A stretch of DNA of 51,197 bases, taken from Sphingomonas sp. Leaf67. Lineage in GTDB: Bacteria > Pseudomonadota > Alphaproteobacteria > Sphingomonadales > Sphingomonadaceae. How positions within the stretch are numbered: position 1 is the first letter of the stretch; every line of letters starts with the position of its first letter. Location of the stretch: NCBI RefSeq assembly GCF_001421965.1, contig NZ_LMLP01000004.1:1-51197 (forward strand), in the 5' to 3' direction. The translations under genes and the position numbers were made by a program. The notes beneath the pieces are model-generated. The model did not search any database. It was not told the origin of the DNA and was given only the letters and a program-made list of their open reading frames with translations. Positions 1 to 9,057 of the stretch are shown here, piece after piece.

Positions 1-1
1 C

Positions 2-103
2 AGCGGCCTCACGCCCTACGAATACATCGCCAAGATCTGGACGTCAGAGCCAGACCGGTTCATCGTCAACCCGATCCACCAGATGCCGGGACTAAACAAC
101 TAG
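2..103 (+). CDS. IS481-family transposase, C-terminal end only (partial)
   Basis: The open frame entering from the left edge encodes 33 residues that include LTPYEYIAKIWTSEPDRF and end in HQMPGLNN before TAG at 101-103. This is the characteristic C-terminus of IS481-type DDE integrase/transposases, recognised from family memory. The DDE catalytic core lies outside the window, so it cannot be told whether the element is intact. No terminal inverted repeat was identified after the stop. Confidence 0.75.
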   Translation, partial: SGLTPYEYIAKIWTSEPDRFIVNPIHQMPGLNN

Positions 104-666
104 GCCCCGCCGCGAAGGGCCGGGTTGATCGATCCGGGGCTGTTCGACCAGTGGGTCGGCGCGGACTGGAATGTCGCCACGCGATGAATGCGGGTGCTGC
201 CGATGCCGAGGACGATGCGTTCAACGCCGTGTAGCCCGGTTTGCCCGACTGGCCGCTATCTTCAGCCGCGTCGACGACCTCGGTCGCGATTCAATCCCTG
301 ACCCGGAAGGGTACGATCTTCGTCGGCGGCGATCTCGACGACAAGCGGGCATGACCGTTGCCGGCACCGCATACGGTTCTGCGAAAGTGACCGCTTAGCC
401 AAACACATGATGGCGTCCGGTGTTCGGGGCGACCTTCCCGGCCGGCACGATGCCCGGCACATCATCCCCCAAAATTGCTTTTCGTCCTGGAGGCGGACGG
501 GAAGGCAAGAGGCAATGCTACGTGGTTCGATAGCCATAGGAGGGTCGAGGCATCCCGGACCATTGGAGGGCGTATCCTGCCCATGGCTGATCTGTCGGGA
601 AGCGCCATGCGGACGATCGCGCGGCTTCCCATGCCCGACGTCGGGTCACGTGCTGCTCCAACCCCG
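104..666. other. Gene-poor stretch next to the IS remnant; no supported gene
   Basis: About 560 bases between the transposase end and the response regulator. Only short open frames without recognisable domains are present on either strand. One short frame near 255-350 reads TRKGTIFVGGDLDDKRA before a stop and might be the relic of a broken gene, but it is too short to assign. The region looks like decayed DNA beside an insertion element (inference). Confidence 0.4.
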
Positions 667-1074
667 CTACACCGCCTTCTTCAGTGGCTCGGGCTTCTTC
701 TCGTCGGGCAGGATCTTGCTGAGATGTTCGTGCACCATCCGCTGGTTGAAGGGCTTGGTGATGAAGGTCGCCCGTTCCGGCATGTCGCCATCCGCCGGGG
801 AGACGTGACCGGACGCGATGACGATCTCGATCTGCGGCCACCGTGCCGCCACGTGCCGCGCAAGCGCGAAGCCGTTGATCGACCCCGGCATGTCGACGTC
901 GGAGAACAGGAGTACGGTGCTTTCCCAGTGTTCGTCGAGCAGGACGACTGCTTCATCGCCGTCGAAGCTCTCCCGGACCCGGAAGCCGGCATCCTCGAGA
1001 ATATACGTCGTCTCCATCATAATGATGGGATCGTCTTCGACGACGATGGCGTAGGGAACGGTGGACAGGGTCAT
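667..1074 (-). CDS. Single-domain response regulator (receiver only)
   Basis: A 135-residue CheY-like receiver domain with no output domain. The acidic pair E13-D14-D15 follows the first strand, the likely phospho-acceptor is D59 in SDVDMPG, and the conserved lysine sits in ITKPF near residue 107. Stand-alone receivers usually relay or sink phosphate from histidine kinases. It is divergent from the hybrid kinase at 1222-4065, separated by about 150 bases, so it is a plausible partner, but this is inferred from position only. The C-terminal tail DEKKPEPLKKAV is short and charged. No clear ribosome binding site is visible before the ATG; the start is chosen because it gives a complete receiver fold. 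Confidence 0.85.
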   Translation of the reverse strand: MTLSTVPYAIVVEDDPIIMMETTYILEDAGFRVRESFDGDEAVVLLDEHWESTVLLFSDVDMPGSINGFALARHVAARWPQIEIVIASGHVSPADGDMPERATFITKPFNQRMVHEHLSKILPDEKKPEPLKKAV

Positions 1075-1221
1075 GACGGCTCAACCGCTGTAGACCATTG
1101 GAGTTTCCACTGACGATGTCGTTTCCCGGCATGCCAGCTGTCGACCGCAGGAAAACGGGTACGAACTGGCCGACGGTCGTCGAGGTTGCGAAGCGACGGG
1201 ACGTATGAAATCGTCATCGCC

Positions 1222-4065
1222 ATGGTTCTACACGGCGTTCACGACTCATACCTCGTTATGCTCTCGACGATCGTCGCGATCACCGCGGCTTTCACGGCGC
1301 TCAGCCTTGCCGGGCGAATTCGCGAGTTACGCCGAAGTGCCCGGCGCATATGGCTGGTTGCCGCCGCGACGGCGCTTGGCGGCGGTATCTGGTCGATGCA
1401 CTTCGTCGCGATGCTGGCGTTCAGCATGCCGGGCGTGGCTGTGCGCTACGACCTCGTACCGACCCTCTTCTCGCTGGCGCTTGCGATCGGATTTACGGGC
1501 GGCGGCCTTGCGCTGATCGACTGGTCGGCACCGACGATGCGCCGGACCCTTGTCGCGGGCCTCCTTATCGGTGCGGGTGTCGCGACGATGCATTATGTCG
1601 GGATGGCTGCGATGCGGATGCCGGCCATCGTTCGTTACGATCCGCTGTGGGTCGCGATCTCCGTCATCGTTGCGATCGGTGCAGCCACGGGTGCGGTTTG
1701 GCTGGCGACGCAGGACCAGCAGGTCGGTCGCCGCGCCATCGCCGCCGTGGTGATGGGCACGGCGATCGCCGGCATGCACTATTCGGGCATGTATGCCGCG
1801 ACGTTCACCCAGACGTCCGTGTCCGGTGTCGCGGTGGGCGGCGTGGCAAGTTTCGACCAAGCGTTTCTGGCTACGGCGATCAGCCTGGTCACGCTGATCG
1901 TGCTCTTGCTGGCGCTGGCGGCAGTGCAACTGGAGCGCATGCTGCAGGGCATTGCGCGCCGGGAAACGCGCGTTCGCTTTTTCAGCGATCTCAACGACCG
2001 GCTGTTCGTCGCCAGCGGCGCCATGGAAGCGATGACCATTGCCACGACCGCGCTCGGGACCCGGCTTGGCGCTTCGCGTTGCGCCTATGCCGATGTGTAT
2101 GCCGATGGCGACCGCTTCTGGATCCGAAGCGATTATACGGCCCCCGGGCACGACAGTTCGGCCGGCGAGTATAGCCTCGATCGCTTCGGGCCGGGTGCGG
2201 CGGCGGCGTTGCGGTCCGGATCGCCCATCGTCCTGCGCGACATCGCCGCTGACATCGGTCCCGGCGAAGGGAGCGAAATGTTTCACGCGATCGGCATCAA
2301 CGCGATCATCTGCTGCCCGCTCATCAAGGACGGCCGCCTCGCCGCGATGATGGCGGTCCATCAGGATCGGGCGCGGCGGTGGACCGTCGAGGAGATCGAC
2401 CTCGTCAAGGAGGTGGCCGATCGCTGCTGGGCGCATGTCGAGCGGATCGGCGCGGAGGCTAGACTCCGGACGAGCGAGGAGCGGCTTCGGCTCGCCGTCG
2501 ATAACGCCGATATCGGCTTCTGGGACGTCGATCTGGTTGCGGACGAGCTGATCTGGCCACCGCGCACGAAAGCGATGTTCGGCATCGCCCCCGACATGCC
2601 GGTGACCCTCAAGGACTTTTACGACGGCCTGCACCCCGACGACCGCGACGCCACGTCACGGGCGTTCGCCGCCGCCATCGATCCCGCGCGACGGGCATTC
2701 TACGACGTGGAGTATCGGAGCATCGGCCGGGACGACGGTGTCGTCCGGTGGGTGGCCGCCAAGGGGCGCGGTATCTTCGACGATCGGGGCAACTGCATCC
2801 GGGTGGCCGGCACCGCGCTGGAGATCACGACGCGCAGGGAGGCGCAGGACGCGCTGCGTGAGCTGAATGCGACGCTGGAGGTGCGGGTCGACGCGGCGAT
2901 CCGCGCGCGGGAAGAGGCACAGGCGGCACTGCGTCAAAGCCAGAAGATGGAGGCGATGGGCCAGTTGACCGGCGGTGTCGCGCACGACTTCAATAACCTG
3001 CTCACGCCGATCCTCGGCAGCCTCGACATGCTGCAACGCAAGGGCCTGGGGAACGAGCGGGAGCGGCGACTGATCGACGGGGCGGTGCAATCGGCGGAGC
3101 GTGCGCGGACGCTGGTGCAACGGCTGCTGGCGTTCGCGCGGCGGCAACCGCTGCAACCCGTACCGGTCGATGTCGCGGCGCTGATCGAGGGCATGGGCGA
3201 CCTCGTGTCGAGCACGACCGGGCCGCAGATACGGGTCATCGTCGATGCCCCGGCCGATCTGCCGCCGGCCATGGCGGACCCGAACCAGCTCGAGATGGCG
3301 ATCCTCAACCTCGCGGTGAATGCGCGCGACGCCATGCCGGACGGCGGCACGCTGCGCATTTCGGCAAGCCGCGAGTCGATCCGTACGGCGCATCGTTCCA
3401 ACCTGCGGACCGGCCATTATCTGCGTCTGTCGGTCGCCGACACGGGGCAGGGGATGGACAGCGAAACGCAGGCAAGGGCGATCGAACCGTTCTTCTCGAC
3501 GAAGGGGGTGGGGAAGGGGACCGGGCTTGGCCTGTCCATGGTCCATGGACTCGCATCCCAGCTGGGCGGTGCGCTCACTATCCAGAGCAGCCCGGGTCTG
3601 GGCACCAACGTCGAGCTCTGGCTGCCGGAGAGCGCAACGGCGGCCGAAGCCGGTCGGGTGCCGGACGTCGTCGCGTCGACGACGGCATCGGGTGTGGCGT
3701 TGCTGGTCGACGATGAAATACTGGTGCGAATGAGCACCGCCGCCATGCTGGCCGACTTCGGCTATGCCGTCGTCGAAGCCGATTCCGGCGAAGCGGCCAT
3801 GCGGTTCGTCGAGGACGGCCGGCACTTCGACCTGGTCGTCACCGACCATTTGATGCCCGGCATCAGCGGGACCGACCTTATCCGGCATATCCGGACAATG
3901 CGACCGGGCACGCCGACGCTTCTGGTGTCGGGCTATGCCGATATCGAGGGACTGGACCCGGCCTTGCCGCGGCTAAGCAAGCCGTTCCGCAAGGACGAAC
4001 TGGCAGCAGGTCTTCGCGAAGCGCAGTCCGGCCGCGTGTCTGCGGAGGTACCTGCAGGCGTCTGA
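1222..4065 (+). CDS. MHYT-domain hybrid sensor histidine kinase (MHYT-GAF-PAS-HisKA-HATPase-REC)
   Basis: Roughly 947 residues. The N-terminal ~220 residues form an integral membrane MHYT domain with repeated M-H-Y/F motifs (SMHFVAM, TMHYVGM, GMHYSGM), a module proposed to bind metal and sense diatomic gases. A GAF domain (about 265-415) and a PAS domain (about 420-545) follow. The HisKA phospho-accepting His is near 587 in VAHDFNNLLTP, and the ATPase boxes are NARDAM near 695, DTGQGM near 740 and GTGLGLS near 767. A C-terminal receiver begins LLVDDE near 826 with acceptor Asp near 875 in VVTDHLMPG. ATG 1222 is preferred because it starts just before the first membrane helix; TTG 1186 is in frame but has no spaced ribosome binding site. 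It probably feeds the divergent receiver protein. Confidence 0.88.
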   Translation: MVLHGVHDSYLVMLSTIVAITAAFTALSLAGRIRELRRSARRIWLVAAATALGGGIWSMHFVAMLAFSMPGVAVRYDLVPTLFSLALAIGFTGGGLALIDWSAPTMRRTLVAGLLIGAGVATMHYVGMAAMRMPAIVRYDPLWVAISVIVAIGAATGAVWLATQDQQVGRRAIAAVVMGTAIAGMHYSGMYAATFTQTSVSGVAVGGVASFDQAFLATAISLVTLIVLLLALAAVQLERMLQGIARRETRVRFFSDLNDRLFVASGAMEAMTIATTALGTRLGASRCAYADVYADGDRFWIRSDYTAPGHDSSAGEYSLDRFGPGAAAALRSGSPIVLRDIAADIGPGEGSEMFHAIGINAIICCPLIKDGRLAAMMAVHQDRARRWTVEEIDLVKEVADRCWAHVERIGAEARLRTSEERLRLAVDNADIGFWDVDLVADELIWPPRTKAMFGIAPDMPVTLKDFYDGLHPDDRDATSRAFAAAIDPARRAFYDVEYRSIGRDDGVVRWVAAKGRGIFDDRGNCIRVAGTALEITTRREAQDALRELNATLEVRVDAAIRAREEAQAALRQSQKMEAMGQLTGGVAHDFNNLLTPILGSLDMLQRKGLGNERERRLIDGAVQSAERARTLVQRLLAFARRQPLQPVPVDVAALIEGMGDLVSSTTGPQIRVIVDAPADLPPAMADPNQLEMAILNLAVNARDAMPDGGTLRISASRESIRTAHRSNLRTGHYLRLSVADTGQGMDSETQARAIEPFFSTKGVGKGTGLGLSMVHGLASQLGGALTIQSSPGLGTNVELWLPESATAAEAGRVPDVVASTTASGVALLVDDEILVRMSTAAMLADFGYAVVEADSGEAAMRFVEDGRHFDLVVTDHLMPGISGTDLIRHIRTMRPGTPTLLVSGYADIEGLDPALPRLSKPFRKDELAAGLREAQSGRVSAEVPAGV

Positions 4066-4253
4066 TCCCGGTGCCTGCGCTGCGGTTCTGCCAACCCGCT
4101 TGCCATTCGCACAACGCCTTGCTGTCACGGCCCTTGTCGGCGATGAGTTCGGCGGATGGTCACCGCGCGGCAATGCAGGTACGGGCCGTCTGCCGCTGCG
4201 GATATTTCCCGGTGTCGGTCGGCGTGGCGAAATACCGAGGAGAGTGTACGCAG

Positions 4254-4604
4254 ATGTTCTACCTTGCCCTCAAGGCGCTGGTCTCCGGTATCCTGATCGC
4301 GGTCGCATCCGAAGTGGCGAAGCGGTTTCCGGGCTTCGGCGCGTTGATCGCCTCGCTACCGCTTGTCTCCGTGCTCGGCATGATATGGTTGTGGCGCGAC
4401 AAGCCCGACGCCGAGAACATGGCCGCGCACGCTGGCGCAACCTTCTGGTACGTCATTCCGTCGCTGCCGATGTTCCTGCTCATTCCCGTGCTGTTGCGGG
4501 CCGGGTTGTCGTTCTGGCTGGCGCTGACGCTCGGGTGCATCCTGACGATCATGCTCTACTCGGCGATGACCGTGCTGGCCCCGCGGTTCGGGCTGCGCCT
4601 GTGA
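4254..4604 (+). CDS. DUF3147-like small integral membrane protein
   Basis: A 116-residue hydrophobic protein with four predicted membrane segments: an N-terminal helix through GILIAVASEVAKRF, then ALIASLPLVSVLGMIWLW, a segment around FWYVIPSLPMFLLIPVLL, and a last one through LALTLGCILTIMLYSAM. The loop WLWRDKPDAENMAAHA and the general layout match the DUF3147 family of unknown function. GAGGAGAG lies about 10 bases before the ATG and supports this start over an upstream in-frame ATG at 4071. It is separated by about 190 bases from the sensor kinase, so co-transcription is uncertain. No function can be assigned. Confidence 0.7.
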   Translation: MFYLALKALVSGILIAVASEVAKRFPGFGALIASLPLVSVLGMIWLWRDKPDAENMAAHAGATFWYVIPSLPMFLLIPVLLRAGLSFWLALTLGCILTIMLYSAMTVLAPRFGLRL

Positions 4605-4818
4605 TGTGGGATGCATCCCTCCAGCGGTTCGCCGTTCGGCGTCGTGCTGGCACCCTGCTCGGCGCGCAGGGGTAGCGGAAAAGGATCGTCCACAACGACG
4701 ATCCGATGCGTGCTGGATGCGATCCCGGTCGGGTTGCCGACGGCGGAGCGTCAGCGTCCGCTTGCCGTCATCGGCGGACGGATCACGAAGCCACCACGAC
4801 GGAGCGGATAAGCCTCGT

Positions 4819-4850
4819 ATCTGCAGCGGCGCACCTGCGCCGTTGCAGAT
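4819..4850. terminator. Strong stem-loop between convergent genes
   Basis: Arms at 4819-4833 and 4836-4850 pair over 15 positions with one G-T wobble and only two loop bases (left arm ATCTGCAGCGGCGCA). It lies between the convergent DUF3147-like gene (ends 4604) and mucR-like gene (ends 4862), as expected for a bidirectional terminator. There is no U-run, so intrinsic termination is not proven. Confidence 0.55.
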
Positions 4851-4861
4851 ATGGCCATTCG

Positions 4862-5302
4862 TTATGCTTCGCTCGCTGCCGCGCCGCGTGGCTTGCGACC
4901 GAGACCGATCGTCTTGGCCATTGCCCGACGGCTTTCGCTGTAGGTCGGCGCGACCATCGGATAGTCAGCCTTCAGATTGTAGCGCTTGCGGTATTCGTCC
5001 GCGGTCAGACCGTTGCTGGAGAGGTGGCGGCGCAGCGTACGATAGGGCTTTCCGTCGATCATCGACAGGATGTGGTCCGGCGATGCAAGCGATTTGCGCA
5101 CCGATACCGCCGGCGTGTATTCTTCGTTCTCGCCCCCAGTTTCCACGACCGCGGTCTCCGGCGCGTCGAGCTTCGTCAACGTTTCGTGCATTGCCTGGAG
5201 GAAAGCCGGTACGTCGGCCGTCGTCGCGCGCGTGTTGGAATTGCCCAGCCACGCTACCGTCAATTCGGTCGCAAGTTCAATCGTGTTCGTTATTTCAGTC
5301 AT
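4862..5302 (-). CDS. Ros/MucR family transcriptional regulator lacking the zinc-finger cysteines
   Basis: 146 residues. The C-terminal half matches the Ros/MucR DNA-binding region: DGKPYRTLRRHL, LTADEYRKRYNL, DYPMVAPTYSESRR and IGLGRK occur in the usual order. MucR/Ros proteins control exopolysaccharide, motility and surface genes in alphaproteobacteria. The canonical Cys2His2 finger is degenerate: the segment where the two cysteines normally sit reads SPDHILSMIDGK, and only the first finger histidine (RRHL) remains. Some alphaproteobacterial homologues bind DNA without zinc, so it may still be functional (family knowledge). The N-terminal ~70 residues are variable. The gene has its own likely promoter upstream. 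Confidence 0.85.
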   Translation of the reverse strand: MTEITNTIELATELTVAWLGNSNTRATTADVPAFLQAMHETLTKLDAPETAVVETGGENEEYTPAVSVRKSLASPDHILSMIDGKPYRTLRRHLSSNGLTADEYRKRYNLKADYPMVAPTYSESRRAMAKTIGLGRKPRGAAASEA

Positions 5303-5347
5303 TCGCTTACATCCGGTACTATTGGTATCTTCTAGCTAGGCCAGAGA

Positions 5348-5377
5348 TGATAACGATTCAATGTCTTCAGCCGTCAA
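5348..5377 (-). promoter_or_regulatory. Candidate sigma-70 type promoter for the mucR-like gene
   Basis: Read on the minus strand, TTGACG (plus 5372-5377) is followed after 18 bases by TTATCA (plus 5348-5353), about 45 bases before the mucR-like start. The match to -35 is good and to -10 moderate. Confidence 0.35.
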
Positions 5378-5386
5378 CAGGATAGA

Positions 5387-5584
5387 TTAAAGACTGATCC
5401 CTCGTCTGATCATCTCGAACTTGGCGATCTCCTTGATCGGATTGTCCGCCTTTGCATCGAAGATATCGGCAAGGTCGAGAAGGTCGTCATTGTCGAGCGC
5501 CACGATCGCAGCTTCCATGGCGACGACACGCTGCTCGGTCCGTTCGCTTTTTTCAGCGAGCCGCTTCATTCTGGTTCTCAGCAT
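5387..5584 (-). CDS. Small hypothetical helical protein (65 aa)
   Basis: A 65-residue acidic/basic helical protein with no recognised domain. It starts with a basic stretch (MLRTRMKRLAEKSERTEQR), continues with VVAMEAAIVALDNDDLLDLADIF and ends IRRGISL. The pattern suggests two amphipathic helices. AGGA is seven bases upstream of the ATG on the minus strand, which supports real translation. It lies directly upstream of the mucR-like gene on the same strand with an 84-base gap containing a candidate mucR promoter, so it is probably a separate unit. Function unknown. Confidence 0.5.
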   Translation of the reverse strand: MLRTRMKRLAEKSERTEQRVVAMEAAIVALDNDDLLDLADIFDAKADNPIKEIAKFEMIRRGISL

Positions 5585-6147
5585 ATTGCAATCCTATGCG
5601 GCCGTTTTGGCATATCGTCCAGTGCAATACGAACTCCGTCGATCTCGTTACCGCTGCCGATCTTGATCCGCAGCGGACAACGCGATCGTTAGTCGGGAGT
5701 ACGGCCGATTGATTGACACTTCATACTGATGCAGGCCGTTTCGGCGAATATCTGGCGTGATATTTTTCTGGCCGGATCGCGCCGACATTAACCGCGATCG
5801 GCGTTGCGTCGGTCATCGGCGACCAACAATGCTTCCCTTCGACCACAATGGTGTCGGCCAGTCGGACAGCGGAAGGCGGGACGGATGCTCTGTCGGGGGT
5901 GCTGCGCGATGGTCGTCGCCGCGAAACGAGGCGCGCCGAACGCGATCTTGCCCGCATGGCCCCGTTCACCGATCGTCATCAGGTCGCGGGGCAGTCATGC
6001 TGTGCGATACAGCGAACCGCCGAAGGATCGACGACACTATCGCTGCCGCCGCCATCCGCCGGTGTCGTGCTGCCGGTCGGTCGGTTCAGGGCTAACAATC
6101 CGGCTCCCGCCGTATAGAACAAGCATTGTCAGGAAGAGGATAATATC
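5585..6147. other. Intergenic stretch before the glycosidase pair; no supported gene
   Basis: About 560 bases with no frame showing a recognisable domain or consistent codon bias. TTGACA occurs at 5713-5718 but no good -10 box follows at the right distance. The last ~20 bases hold the ribosome binding site AGGAAGAGGA (6131-6140) for the GH5 gene. Confidence 0.4.
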
Positions 6148-7383
6148 GTGCAGCATTCGTGGGTTTCTATGCGTACAAGTTGGAACGCTGGCCTGGCCGT
6201 GTTCGCGATGGGGATCATCACCGGCTGTTCCGGTGCCGGCAACGCGTCGGGAAGCGTGTCGGCCACGCCAACCGCGACGGTCACGCCGGCACCGATACAG
6301 ACACCGGCCACGACGCCGTCACCCACGACGACCGCGACGCAGTTCGCCGCGCAGATGGTGCCCGGCTGGAACCTCGGCAATTCGCTGGAGGCGATCGGCA
6401 ACGCGCCCGCTCTGACCACCGTTTCGCAAGAGACGGCATGGGGCAATCCGGTCGTGTCGCAGGCGCTGTTGAACGCGGTCGCGGCGGCGGGTTTCAAGAG
6501 CATCCGCGTGCCCGTTTCGTGGAAGCAATATGCCGACGCCAACGACCGGATCGGGTCGGCATGGTTCGACCGCGTCGCGCAGGTGGTCGATCAGGCGCGA
6601 CAGGCCGGACTGATCGTCATCATCAACGTCCATTGGGACGGGGGCTGGCTGCAACCGACCTATGCCGATCAGGCGGCAGCCAACGCGCGCCTCAAGACCT
6701 TCTGGACGCAGATCGCCACGCGGTTCCGCGACCAGGACGACCGCCTGTTGTTCGCCGGCACCAACGAAGTCATGGTCAAGGACAATTACAACGCGCCAAC
6801 CGCCGAACATTGCGCCGTGCAGAACGGTTTCAACAAGGTATTCGTCGACGCGGTGCGCGCGACCGGCGGCGGTAACGCGAGCCGCTATCTGATCGTGCAG
6901 GGCTATAACACCAACATCGATCACACCATCGCGTGCAACGCCACGCTCCCGACCGACAGCGTTGTCGGACGGATGATGATGGAGGTGCATTATTACGACC
7001 CCTATGATTTCGCGCTGAACGAGAAGAGCGCGATCTGGCAATGGGGCGCGGGCGCGACCGACCCGAAGGCCGTTCAGGCATGGGGAAACGAAGAGGGGGT
7101 CGATGCGGCGTTCCGGAAGGTGAAGGTGACGTTCGCCGACCGGGGCATTCCCGTCATTCTGGGGGAATATGGTGCGATCGCCAAGACGGAGTATGATCCG
7201 GCCGGCAAGTACCGGACCGCATGGGACCGCTATGTCACCCGGTCGGCGGTGCAGCACGGCATGGTCCCGATCTATTGGGACAATGGTCCGACCGGCAATC
7301 ACACCCTCGGCCTGTTCGATCGCGCTGCGGCACGCGTTGTCCATGCCGATATCGTCGAGGCGATCGTAGACGCAGCGAAGTGA
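6148..7383 (+). CDS. Glycoside hydrolase family 5 (endoglucanase-like) lipoprotein
   Basis: 411 residues from a GTG start eight bases after AGGAAGAGGA. A signal sequence ends in a lipobox ITGC with the lipidation Cys at residue 27, so the enzyme is probably anchored in the outer membrane or periplasm. A Thr/Pro/Ala-rich linker runs to about residue 66. The GH5 barrel follows: GWNLGNSLEA, SIRVPVSW and INVHWDGGW are typical, with acid/base E207 in AGTNEV and nucleophile E340 in ILGEYGA. GH5 enzymes cleave beta-1,4-glucans, mannans and related polymers; the exact substrate cannot be read here. It overlaps the GH39 start by one base, implying coupled translation and a shared polysaccharide target. 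ATG 6169 is an alternative start. Confidence 0.88.
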   Translation: MQHSWVSMRTSWNAGLAVFAMGIITGCSGAGNASGSVSATPTATVTPAPIQTPATTPSPTTTATQFAAQMVPGWNLGNSLEAIGNAPALTTVSQETAWGNPVVSQALLNAVAAAGFKSIRVPVSWKQYADANDRIGSAWFDRVAQVVDQARQAGLIVIINVHWDGGWLQPTYADQAAANARLKTFWTQIATRFRDQDDRLLFAGTNEVMVKDNYNAPTAEHCAVQNGFNKVFVDAVRATGGGNASRYLIVQGYNTNIDHTIACNATLPTDSVVGRMMMEVHYYDPYDFALNEKSAIWQWGAGATDPKAVQAWGNEEGVDAAFRKVKVTFADRGIPVILGEYGAIAKTEYDPAGKYRTAWDRYVTRSAVQHGMVPIYWDNGPTGNHTLGLFDRAAARVVHADIVEAIVDAAK

Positions 7384-8978
7384 TGAACCTTCCGATAGGC
7401 GGTTGCGTGCGGCGCGCGATGCTCGCCTCGGCGATGGTGTTGGGCATGGTCCTGACGCCGGCGAGCATCGTTCCGGCGATGGCGCAACGCGCGGCGGCGC
7501 GCGAGATCGTCGTCGACGTGCGCGGCGAAACCAGACCGCGCGATCGCATGGCGCAGATGTCGATCGGGTCCGACTTCCCCGGCACGCTGATCCGCGAGGA
7601 CAGTCTGGCGCAGCTGGCGACGGTGCAGAAGGAACTGCGGTTCCGCTACATCCGCTTCCATCACGTCTTCGCCGACGAACTGGGTACCTATCGCGAGCAG
7701 AATGGCAGGCCGGTCTATGACTGGACCCGGCTGGACCATCTCTACGACCGGCTGCTCGGCATGGGGCTGAAACCGTTCGTCGAACTGGGCTTCACGCCCG
7801 ATGCCATGAAACAGTCGGATCAGACCATCTTCTACTGGAAGGGCAACACCTCGCATCCGCAGCCCGAAAAGTGGACGGCGCTGGTCGATGCGTTCGTGCG
7901 GCATATGATCGCGCGCTACGGCCAACAGGAAGTCCACAGCTGGTATTTCGAATTCTGGAACGAGCCCAATCTGGCCGGTTTCTGGGAGAAGGGCGATCGG
8001 CAGGCCTATTTCGACTATTACGGCCGCACCGCGCGGACGATCAAGGCGATCGACCCCGCGCTGCGCGTCGGCGGGCCGTCGACCGCGGGTGCCGCGTGGG
8101 TGCCCGAATTCCTGCGCTATGTGGAGCGCGAGAAGCTCCCGATCGATTTCGTCACGACGCATACCTATGGCGTCGAAGGCGGCTTCCTCGATGAAAAGGG
8201 CGAAGGCGACAACAAGCTGTCGCGCAACCCCGACGCGATCGTCGATGACGTCCGCAAGGTGCGCGGGGAGATCGACGCGACGCGCTATGCCGGCCTGCCG
8301 CTGTTCTTCACCGAATGGAGCACCAGCTACAATCCGCGTGATCCGATCCACGACGATTATCTCGGCGCCGCCTATATCCTGTCCAAGCTGCGCCGGACCG
8401 AGGGGCTGGCGCAGGGCATGAGCTACTGGACCTATAGCGATCTGTTCGAGGAGCCCGGGCCGCAGCGCAAGCCGTTCGAGGGCGGCTTCGGGCTGATGAA
8501 CCCACAGGGCATTCGCAAGGCGGCGTGGTTCGCGTACAAATATCTGGCGGAACTGGGCGACCGGGAACTCCCGACCGGCGACGATGCGAGCATCGCGACC
8601 TTGCGGGGCAATGCGTTGCAGGTGCTGGCATGGCGCGACGTGCTGCCCGACCAAAACGTCAGCAACCGGCCGTTCTTCACCAGGATCCGTCCGCCTGCCG
8701 GGGCACCGGACCTGAGGATTCAGGCGCGGGGGTTGAAGCCGGGGGCCTATCGCCTGTCGGTCCGGCGAACCGGATATGAACGCAACGACGCCTATACCCG
8801 CTACCTTCGGATGGGCAGCCCGGCGACGTTGACGTCGGCGCAACTCGGATCGCTGCAATCGCTGACGAAGGATGCCGCCGTCGTCCGTAGCATCGCCGTC
8901 GGCCGCGACGGCATCGCACGCGTCGATCTACCGATGCACGACCACGACGTCGTGATGATCGAACTGACCAGATCGTAA
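7383..8978 (+). CDS. Glycoside hydrolase family 39 (beta-xylosidase-like), exported
   Basis: 531 residues with a type I signal peptide (hydrophobic core around MLASAMVLGMVL, cleavage likely after AMAQ). The GH39 barrel shows FRYIRFHHVFADE near the start, acid/base E194 in FEFWNEPN and nucleophile E311 in FFTEWSTSY, followed by a C-terminal beta-domain. Family members remove xylose or other sugars from the ends of xylans, glycosides or exopolysaccharides. The ATG shares a base with the TGA of the upstream GH5 gene. Together they look like an endo-/exo-acting pair, but no transporter or regulator lies beside them to reveal the substrate. Confidence 0.88.
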   Translation: MNLPIGGCVRRAMLASAMVLGMVLTPASIVPAMAQRAAAREIVVDVRGETRPRDRMAQMSIGSDFPGTLIREDSLAQLATVQKELRFRYIRFHHVFADELGTYREQNGRPVYDWTRLDHLYDRLLGMGLKPFVELGFTPDAMKQSDQTIFYWKGNTSHPQPEKWTALVDAFVRHMIARYGQQEVHSWYFEFWNEPNLAGFWEKGDRQAYFDYYGRTARTIKAIDPALRVGGPSTAGAAWVPEFLRYVEREKLPIDFVTTHTYGVEGGFLDEKGEGDNKLSRNPDAIVDDVRKVRGEIDATRYAGLPLFFTEWSTSYNPRDPIHDDYLGAAYILSKLRRTEGLAQGMSYWTYSDLFEEPGPQRKPFEGGFGLMNPQGIRKAAWFAYKYLAELGDRELPTGDDASIATLRGNALQVLAWRDVLPDQNVSNRPFFTRIRPPAGAPDLRIQARGLKPGAYRLSVRRTGYERNDAYTRYLRMGSPATLTSAQLGSLQSLTKDAAVVRSIAVGRDGIARVDLPMHDHDVVMIELTRS

Positions 8979-9057
8979 CGCGCTTCGACGGGATGGCGGG
9001 CGTCGCGGGGCGTCCTGCCTTCCATTGCCCTTTCCTGCCGGGTGGACAGGATGACGT

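Noticed and set aside
1075..1221. General-stress (EcfG-type) promoter between the receiver and the hybrid kinase
   Set aside because: GGAAAC and CGGTT occur on the minus strand at roughly suitable distance, but neither half matches the GGAAC/CGTT consensus well.
5713..5753. Promoter with TTGACA upstream of the GH5 gene
   Set aside because: No acceptable -10 element follows at 16-19 bases, and it lies over 400 bases from the start codon.
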